From positions 1 through 11,053 of the forward strand of contig JAKISY010000128.1 of assembly GCA_021648365.1 (NCBI GenBank): a stretch of 11,053 bases of DNA, in the 5' to 3' direction. The stretch's first letter is position 1; the number at the start of each line of letters is the position of its first letter. Position numbers and translations under genes: made by a program. This DNA is from Verrucomicrobiales bacterium. GTDB lineage: Bacteria > Verrucomicrobiota > Verrucomicrobiia > Verrucomicrobiales > DEV007. This document shows, piece by piece, positions 5,574 to 11,053 of the stretch. The notes beneath the pieces were generated by a model. It worked only from the letters and a program-made list of their open reading frames with translations, did no database searches and had not been told where the DNA came from.

Positions 5574-8174
5574 ATGGCAGAAAGATATACCATAGAATCA
5601 GAAATAGGCGAAGGTGGGGAGGGTTCCGTTTTCAAGGCTTACGATAAGGTGTTGAGACGTCATGTGGCGCTCAAACGGGTGTTGACAAAAGAGCGCGGAT
5701 CAGCTGCGGAAGTAGAAAAAGCGGCGGATGCACTGATCGCGGAGGCGCATACGTTATCCGCCTTGAATCATCCGAATATCATCACGGTCTATGATGTGGG
5801 TAAGGATGAAGAGGGTGGGTTTGTGGTGATGGAGTTGATCAAGGGGGAGACGCTGGATCAGTTGGTGGCTCGCGGGGCTTTTTTGGAGGAGGATTTCTAT
5901 CGTTTTGCGCGACAGACGATGGAGGCGATGATGGCGGCGCAAGAGATCAAGTTGTTGCATAGGGATTTGAAACCGAGTAATGTGATGCTGGTATGGCATC
6001 CTGGGGGGCGATTCCAGGCGAAAATTTTGGATTTTGGCTTGGCTAAATTCAGTGAGGCTCCGAGTTTGCAGACGATGGGTTTTGACGATTCGGTGAAGGG
6101 CTCGATCTACTTCATGGCTCCGGAGCAGTTTGAGCGTGCGGAACTGGATGAGCGTACAGATCTGTACGCGATGGGTTGTGTTTATTATTACTCGCTGACG
6201 GGTAAACATCCTTTTGACGGAGAGACGGCGACGATGGTGATGGTGAGTCATTTGCAGCATCAGGTGGTGTCGTTGGAAAAAGTGCGTCCCGATTTGCCTG
6301 CTGCTTTGTGCCAGTGGGTGATGTGGTTGATGAACCGAGATATCAGCACGCGTCCAGAGAATGCAGAGGCGGCGCTGAAGGATTTTCCGCAGAACATGAG
6401 TGAGGCTGAGCAGCAGAATATCATGAATCTGCCGGTTAAGAAAGAGCGGTCAGGATTGACAACAGGAGTTCAAGTGGTGATGCCGACGCACGCGGTTGCT
6501 GCACCTACGGGAATGGTGATGACTGCGGGAAATGTAGGAGAGGCGCGAAATCAGGCTCTAGCACCGCAAGCATCAGCGGAGGTGTCGCAGGAGGCCGAGA
6601 CTTCGTCAGATCATTCTGAGTATGAGGAGGATGACGAGGAAGAGGACTATGCTCCTAAGAGCAGTAAGCTTGGGGGCTTGATCGGGGTGACGATGTTGTT
6701 GGCTGCAGTGGGCTACTTTGGCTGGTCGATGTTGCAAGGGGATTTGGATGCTGGGGGAGAGCAATCGAAAGCGATCAAGCGGGCAAAGGCGATGGGTTTG
6801 TCTGCGGCGGACATCTCGCAACTGGGTCGCTTGGAGGAGTTGGCGAGTCAGGAGAATCCGCTGGGTGAGCCTAATGATGTGGATCTGATGGTGAGCTTCA
6901 TGGATACGGTGAGTTCGACGGCTTTGCAGAAAAATCAGGCAAAGACTTTGTTGGTTGAGATGAAGGGCGCGGGCGTGGAAGCGGAGATCATCAAAAAGCT
7001 GAAGACCAGTAAAAAAGAAAGCGAGCAGTTGTGGCTGAGTCAAGCTCTGGTGAAGCGAGGGGCGAAGGATCTGGTGCCGTTGTTGCTGCCCGTTCTAGAG
7101 GGTATGAAGTCTGTGCCAGCACAATTGGCAATAACGGATTTACTAAGACAAGCAGCAGGCCAAGAGAGCCTGCCGTTGTTGCTGGATTCTCTCAAAAAGG
7201 AGAAGCCAGCGAAGCTGCGTAGGGCTATGGAACAGCTGGCGGTATCTATTTTGCGCCAACTGCCGGCTTCAGAAGAAAGTCTCAAGCCAGTGCTGAGTCG
7301 TTTGGCCACTGCGAGAGGTGCTGAGCGTCCTTCATTGTGGAGGATTCTGGGATTGCGTGGCGGGGATGTGGTGATGAAGAAGTTGGAGCAGGTTTTCCAA
7401 AAAGAAAAACACGATAAAGCTTATTTGTTGGATGCTATGGAAGCTTTGAAGCAGCTTCGCACGCCGAAGATCGTGAATTTTCTTAATACTATCTATAGCA
7501 TGACAACGGAGCGTGAGATAAAAGATGCGGTGGCGGAGGCGCTAGCGCATGCGGTGGTGGTGCCTTCGAATGACCGTTCGGATGTGCGAAGTTTTTGGTG
7601 GCAGTTGGCGCTCAAGATCGTGAAGGAGCCTAAAGCTTTGCAGCAGGTGTTTGTATCCATTTCGGATCATGCGGATGCTAAGGCGGTGAGGTTTTTGCAA
7701 AGTTTGTTCAGCAGCAGGACGTTTAATGCTTATGCAAGCAAGGCGTTGGGTCGGGTCAAGGATTATGAAAAGCAGGCGCTAGTGCTGGGCTCTGGTGATT
7801 TGCTACCAGTGACTCAGGAGAACGTACGTAATGAGGGGGCTGTCTATGCCGAGGAACAAAAAGCGGTGAGTGAATGGGTGGATCCCGAGGCTTATTTTGT
7901 TTGGCATTTTAAGATGAAAGAAGCAGGGGTTTATAATCTGGAAGTGATGCAGGCTTATGCTGGCGAAGGGAAGAGTGGTTTTGTCTGTATCATGGGACTG
8001 GCGAGATTGAAAGGACGAGCTATGAAGACGGAAACGTGGACTGACTACCAAGCTAACTCTTTGGGGGCGGTGAAGTTGGAAGCGAACAGAACCTATGCTT
8101 TATTTTTGCAGGCAGACGAAGTGATCCAGCCTCGCATGATGAATTTCAAAGGCTTGCGTTGGCAAAAACAGTGA
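5574..8174 (+). CDS. Transmembrane Ser/Thr protein kinase with HEAT-like and beta-sandwich sensor region (kinase 1)
   Basis: The 866-residue protein begins with a complete Hanks-type kinase domain (about 5-270). Visible elements are the Gly loop 'GEGGEGSV' (12-19), Lys34 in 'VALKRVL', the helix-C Glu57, 'HRDLKPSN' (129-136), 'DFG' (153-155), 'APE' (182-184) and Asp196 in 'DERTDLYAMG'. All catalytic residues are present, so it should be active. A linker (285-365) has a Thr-containing stretch 'TTGVQVVMPTHAVAAPTGMV' and an acidic run 'EYEEDDEEEDY'. One membrane helix follows at about 367-386 (GLIGVTMLLAAVGYFGW). The predicted periplasmic part has helical repeats of HEAT/ARM type (about 400-740) and a C-terminal domain (about 766-866) with 'EAYFVWHFKMKEAGVYNLEV', 'WTDYQANSLGAVKLEANRTY' and a terminal 'MMNFKGLRWQ'. 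That domain resembles galactose-binding-like beta-sandwiches. It probably phosphorylates cytoplasmic targets in response to envelope ligands (inference). It is the most divergent of the three array members. Confidence 0.93.
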   Translation: MAERYTIESEIGEGGEGSVFKAYDKVLRRHVALKRVLTKERGSAAEVEKAADALIAEAHTLSALNHPNIITVYDVGKDEEGGFVVMELIKGETLDQLVARGAFLEEDFYRFARQTMEAMMAAQEIKLLHRDLKPSNVMLVWHPGGRFQAKILDFGLAKFSEAPSLQTMGFDDSVKGSIYFMAPEQFERAELDERTDLYAMGCVYYYSLTGKHPFDGETATMVMVSHLQHQVVSLEKVRPDLPAALCQWVMWLMNRDISTRPENAEAALKDFPQNMSEAEQQNIMNLPVKKERSGLTTGVQVVMPTHAVAAPTGMVMTAGNVGEARNQALAPQASAEVSQEAETSSDHSEYEEDDEEEDYAPKSSKLGGLIGVTMLLAAVGYFGWSMLQGDLDAGGEQSKAIKRAKAMGLSAADISQLGRLEELASQENPLGEPNDVDLMVSFMDTVSSTALQKNQAKTLLVEMKGAGVEAEIIKKLKTSKKESEQLWLSQALVKRGAKDLVPLLLPVLEGMKSVPAQLAITDLLRQAAGQESLPLLLDSLKKEKPAKLRRAMEQLAVSILRQLPASEESLKPVLSRLATARGAERPSLWRILGLRGGDVVMKKLEQVFQKEKHDKAYLLDAMEALKQLRTPKIVNFLNTIYSMTTEREIKDAVAEALAHAVVVPSNDRSDVRSFWWQLALKIVKEPKALQQVFVSISDHADAKAVRFLQSLFSSRTFNAYASKALGRVKDYEKQALVLGSGDLLPVTQENVRNEGAVYAEEQKAVSEWVDPEAYFVWHFKMKEAGVYNLEVMQAYAGEGKSGFVCIMGLARLKGRAMKTETWTDYQANSLGAVKLEANRTYALFLQADEVIQPRMMNFKGLRWQKQ

Positions 8175-8317
8175 GTTTTGAGATAAATAAAAACACAAAC
8201 AATTGATTCGCAGGCTTGCCATTTGCTCAAAAGTGTGAAGAATCTCCTTGGAGCACGATATACAGATTGCAACCGAGTGTTGGTTCGGCGGTGTATTTGT
8301 GACATCTGACTATAAAT
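8175..8317 (+). repeat. 143-bp conserved inter-kinase spacer, copy 1
   Basis: This spacer is the same length as 10787-10929 and nearly identical to it, with scattered substitutions and two compensating 1-nt indels. Invariant blocks include 'ACAATTGATTCGCAGGCTTG' and 'TTGGAGCACGATATACAGAT', followed by the AACC...GGTT segment and GTGACATCTGA. No strong Shine-Dalgarno precedes the next ATG. It may hold a promoter or leader shared by kinases 2 and 3. It belongs to the tandem duplication unit. Confidence 0.8.
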
Positions 8318-10786
8318 ATGGCTGGCCGTTACACAATCGAGGAAGAAATAGGTAAAGGGGGCGAGGGCTCTGTCCATAAAGCTTTTGATACACAACTGAA
8401 GCGCCATGTGGCTCTCAAGCGAGTGTTGACAACGGATCGCGCGACTGCCGAGGAGGTGGATAAAGCGGCGGACAATCTGATTGCTGAGGCGGAGGCTTTG
8501 GCTTCGTTGAATCATCCGAACATCGTAACGGTATTCGATGTAGGCAAGGATGAAGAGGGCGGCTTCGTGGTGATGGAGTTGCTCAATGGGGAGACACTCG
8601 ATGATACGGTGGCTCGTGGGGTTCTGACTCAGGAAGATTTTAAGGAAGTGGTGATTCAGACGATGGAGGCCTTGATTGCGGCGCAAGCGATCAATGTGGT
8701 GCATCGTGATTTGAAGCCAACTAATGTGATGGTGATCTGGCAACCGAGTGGACGCTTTCAGACTAAGATTTTGGATTTTGGTTTGGCAAAATTCAGCAAA
8801 AGCCCCAGTGTGCAGACGATGGGGCAGGACGAATCGGTGATGGGTTCGATCTATTTCATGGCTCCGGAGCAGTTTGAGCGGGCGGAGCTGGATGAACGTA
8901 CGGATTTGTATTCGATGGGCTGTGTGTATTATCATTCGTTGACAGGGCTCTACCCTTTCCGCGGTGAGACGGCGCCGTTGGTGATGAACAGTCACTTGCA
9001 GCATCGGGTGACGCCTTTGGACAAGTTGCGTCCCGATTTGGCGCCTTCGGTTTGTCAGTGGGTGATGTGGTTGATCAATCGAGATATCGATAATCGCCCA
9101 GATAACGCGAGCATGGCATTGGAGCATTTTCCTCAAAATCCTGAGATGCCTGAGCAGCAAGTGTTGCAGGCGATTCCGGTAGAAGAGGCTCCGACGGGGA
9201 TGACGACAGGGGTGCAGGCCGTGGTGGCGACGCACGCGGCGGAAGCACCTACCGGCATGGTGGTGCTCGAGAATGAGACGGGATCACGACCTGTGATGGG
9301 TTATCCTGGTGGTGTGGCGCCGAGTAAGAGTAGCGGCAAAGGGAAAATGGTGGCATTGGGGATCGTGGCGGCGGCGGCATTGGGTGCTGGAGGCTGGGTG
9401 GTGAAAGAAAAACTGGATGACGGCGCACGACGCACGCGATTGGTGGAGTTGGCGAGTAAGGATATTCCTAGTGGAGCGGTTGCGGATGTGAAAATGGTGA
9501 TGCATTTTATTTCATCAAAAAAATCTACGCCTTCGCAGCGGTCTTCAGCAAAAAAAGTGCTGTCGAGCTTGGAGGGGCGTGGAGTGGATAAAGCCGTTTT
9601 GGATGAATTGAAAAATGCAAAAACTTCGTATCAGCGAATGGTGCTGAGCCAGGCTTTGGCAACTAGAGATTATGAGGAAGCTGTGCCTGCTATTCTCAAG
9701 GCCTTTGAGTTAGAAAGAAAAGACCAGGTGCGCTTGGAGATTTTGAATGCCTTGCGCTTGTTGGTGACTACGGAGAATATCGAGCCTGTTCTGGAGGATT
9801 TGAAAAAGGAATACACCCTGCAGATTAGAGTGGCGTTGGAGAATTTGGTGGTGGCTGCTTTCAGGAGAGTTTCTGCGACGAAAGAAAATCTCAAGCCTTT
9901 GACGGATCGTTTGGATAAGGCTGAAGGAACAGAGCGGCGATCGCTCTGGAGGATTTTGGGCGCTCGAGGAGGTGGCGAGACACTCGGACGATTGAAGCGT
10001 ATCTTTATCGACGAAAAACACGATGAGGCTTATTTACGTGATGCGATGATAGGTTTGGCGAATCTACCTACGATTGATAATACATGGGTGATTGCACGTG
10101 TTTATAGCAATAGTAAGGATGAAGTGTTATTGGCTACGGCAAAAAAGGCCTATATTCGCTCATGCACTATCCCTTCAAGGATCAATAACAATGAGAGAAA
10201 GAGTTGGTGGAGTACAATGCTTAAGGCGTCTAAAAAACCACAAGACATCAATAGGCTTTTTGCTGCGATGTCGGATTATACATCTCCAGAGATAGTTAAG
10301 TTTATTGAGGATAGACAGAAGGAGAAGGTTTATGCACCTTACGCCAAAGCTGCACTTGCAAAAATAGCAGAGTTGGAAAAAGAGGCGCCAATTCTGGAAT
10401 CTGGTCAATTGTTGCCTGCGCACCGTCAGGTTTTGCGTTCGGATGGAGCGGATTTTGATCCAGAGGATCAAGCAATCACCCGGTGGGTGAAACCGGAATC
10501 TTGGTTTGTTTTTCATTTTAAAATCAAAGAAGCTGGAGAGTATCAGGTGGAGGTGTCACAATCTTTAAAAGGAGGAGGCAAGAATGAGTTCTCTATTTAC
10601 CTAGATGAGAAAAAACTTACTGGCGTTGCGATTGATACTGACGACTGGGACGAGTATAAATCTAATAAATTGAAAAACACCGTCAAGCTTGAGGCAAATA
10701 AGACTTACGCTTTATTTTTGAAAGCGGGAGGGGTGGTTCAGCCTCGTATGATGAACATCAGAGGGATTCGCCTGCAGAAAAAGTGA
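8318..10786 (+). CDS. Transmembrane Ser/Thr protein kinase with HEAT-like and beta-sandwich sensor region (kinase 2)
   Basis: This 822-residue paralogue of the preceding gene is collinear with it along its whole length. The kinase domain has the same numbering: Gly loop 'GKGGEGSV' (12-19), Lys34, Glu57, 'HRDLKPTN' (129-136), 'DFG' (153-155), 'APE' (182-184), Asp196; it should be active. The linker is shorter, lacks the acidic run of kinase 1, and keeps 'TTGVQAVVATHAAEAPTGMV' with two EAPTGM units. The membrane helix is at about 344-361 (ALGIVAAAALGAGGWVV). The helical repeat region spans about 375-695. The C-terminal beta-rich domain (about 719-822) has 'WFVFHFKIKEAGEYQVEV', 'LEANKTYALFLKAGGV' and 'MMNIRGIRLQKK'. 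Conservation is highest in the kinase and the extreme C-terminus and lower in the helical region, as expected if the sensors have diverged. The ATG at 8318 follows an in-frame stop 18 nt upstream and lacks a ribosome site. Partner and ligand are unknown. Confidence 0.93.
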   Translation: MAGRYTIEEEIGKGGEGSVHKAFDTQLKRHVALKRVLTTDRATAEEVDKAADNLIAEAEALASLNHPNIVTVFDVGKDEEGGFVVMELLNGETLDDTVARGVLTQEDFKEVVIQTMEALIAAQAINVVHRDLKPTNVMVIWQPSGRFQTKILDFGLAKFSKSPSVQTMGQDESVMGSIYFMAPEQFERAELDERTDLYSMGCVYYHSLTGLYPFRGETAPLVMNSHLQHRVTPLDKLRPDLAPSVCQWVMWLINRDIDNRPDNASMALEHFPQNPEMPEQQVLQAIPVEEAPTGMTTGVQAVVATHAAEAPTGMVVLENETGSRPVMGYPGGVAPSKSSGKGKMVALGIVAAAALGAGGWVVKEKLDDGARRTRLVELASKDIPSGAVADVKMVMHFISSKKSTPSQRSSAKKVLSSLEGRGVDKAVLDELKNAKTSYQRMVLSQALATRDYEEAVPAILKAFELERKDQVRLEILNALRLLVTTENIEPVLEDLKKEYTLQIRVALENLVVAAFRRVSATKENLKPLTDRLDKAEGTERRSLWRILGARGGGETLGRLKRIFIDEKHDEAYLRDAMIGLANLPTIDNTWVIARVYSNSKDEVLLATAKKAYIRSCTIPSRINNNERKSWWSTMLKASKKPQDINRLFAAMSDYTSPEIVKFIEDRQKEKVYAPYAKAALAKIAELEKEAPILESGQLLPAHRQVLRSDGADFDPEDQAITRWVKPESWFVFHFKIKEAGEYQVEVSQSLKGGGKNEFSIYLDEKKLTGVAIDTDDWDEYKSNKLKNTVKLEANKTYALFLKAGGVVQPRMMNIRGIRLQKK

Positions 10787-10929
10787 GGCTTGAGATAAAT
10801 AAAAAATTAGAACAATTGATTCGCAGGCTTGCCATTTGCGCTAAAGTGTGAAAAATCAATTGGAGCACGATATACAGATTGCAACCGAGTGATGGTTCGG
10901 CGGTATATTTGTGACATCTGAATATCAAT
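10787..10929 (+). repeat. 143-bp conserved inter-kinase spacer, copy 2
   Basis: This is the counterpart of 8175-8317, lying between kinase 2 and the third copy. It keeps the same long invariant blocks and the same distance to the next ATG. The region before kinase 1 has no such sequence, so the array grew by units of gene plus downstream spacer. Confidence 0.8.
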
Positions 10930-11053
10930 ATGGCTGGCCGTTACACAATCGAGGAAGAAATAGGTAAAGGGGGCGAGGGCTCTGTCCATAAAGCTTTTGA
11001 TACACAACTGAAGCGTCATGTGGCTCTCAAGCGAGTGTTGACGACGGATCGTG
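10930..11053 (+). CDS. Ser/Thr protein kinase, third array member (partial, cut by window end)
   Basis: Forty-one codons are visible from the ATG at 10930. They include the N-lobe start with the Gly loop 'GKGGEGSV' and Lys34 in 'VALKRVL'. The protein is identical to kinase 2 over this stretch; the DNA differs at only three third-codon positions. The upstream spacer also matches that of kinase 2, so this is a recent duplicate of kinase 2 or of a common parent. By homology it should continue into a protein of similar layout, but only the first part is seen. Confidence 0.9.
   Translation, partial: MAGRYTIEEEIGKGGEGSVHKAFDTQLKRHVALKRVLTTDR

Noticed and set aside
8093..9235. A long 380-codon open frame on the minus strand spanning the end of kinase 1 and the start of kinase 2
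   Set aside because: It is a mirror of the kinase genes and spacer. Its protein is His/Arg-rich with no family motif, and an equivalent frame appears opposite each kinase copy (5754-6260, 10807-11019).

Overview
The window is bacterial chromosomal DNA that looks like Verrucomicrobiota (Verrucomicrobiae). This is an inference from content. It has an ECF sigma factor coupled to a membrane protein with a secretin/STN-like C-terminal domain, eukaryote-like Ser/Thr kinases with large extracytoplasmic parts, few Shine-Dalgarno sequences, and short 10-bp-phased intergenic repeats. No marker gene fixes the species.

Left part (1-2800, mostly minus strand). A partial membrane protein gene (1009 to beyond the left edge) overlaps by 4 nt the end of an ECF sigma-70 gene (1551-1006), so the two form a regulatory pair. 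A 377-bp gene-free stretch follows, with an AGAAA/TTTCT palindrome cluster and two families of short phased repeats. Next comes a self-contained unit of about 0.9 kb: a PaaX-family gene (winged helix plus Cas2-like domain) bracketed by two direct, nearly identical 49-bp palindromic elements. One of them encodes the last ten residues and the stop codon of the gene. This unit is the strongest candidate for something undescribed.

Middle part (2801-5573). A DUF2017-like acidic protein gene (+) converges on purU (-, formyltetrahydrofolate deformylase). purU starts 31 nt after the 3' end of a tRNA-Leu gene whose anticodon reads AAG, which is unusual in bacteria. A divergent family 2 glycosyltransferase gene (+) follows.

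Right part (5574-11053, plus strand). This is a tandem array of at least three paralogous transmembrane Ser/Thr kinases (866 aa, 822 aa, and a third cut by the window end). The two complete ones share one architecture: cytoplasmic kinase, Thr-rich linker, one membrane helix, a helical HEAT-like repeat region and a C-terminal beta-sandwich-like domain. Genes 1 and 2 are each followed by a nearly identical 143-bp spacer, so the repeating unit is gene plus spacer. The array probably forms a family of parallel envelope sensors; ligands and substrates cannot be read from the sequence.
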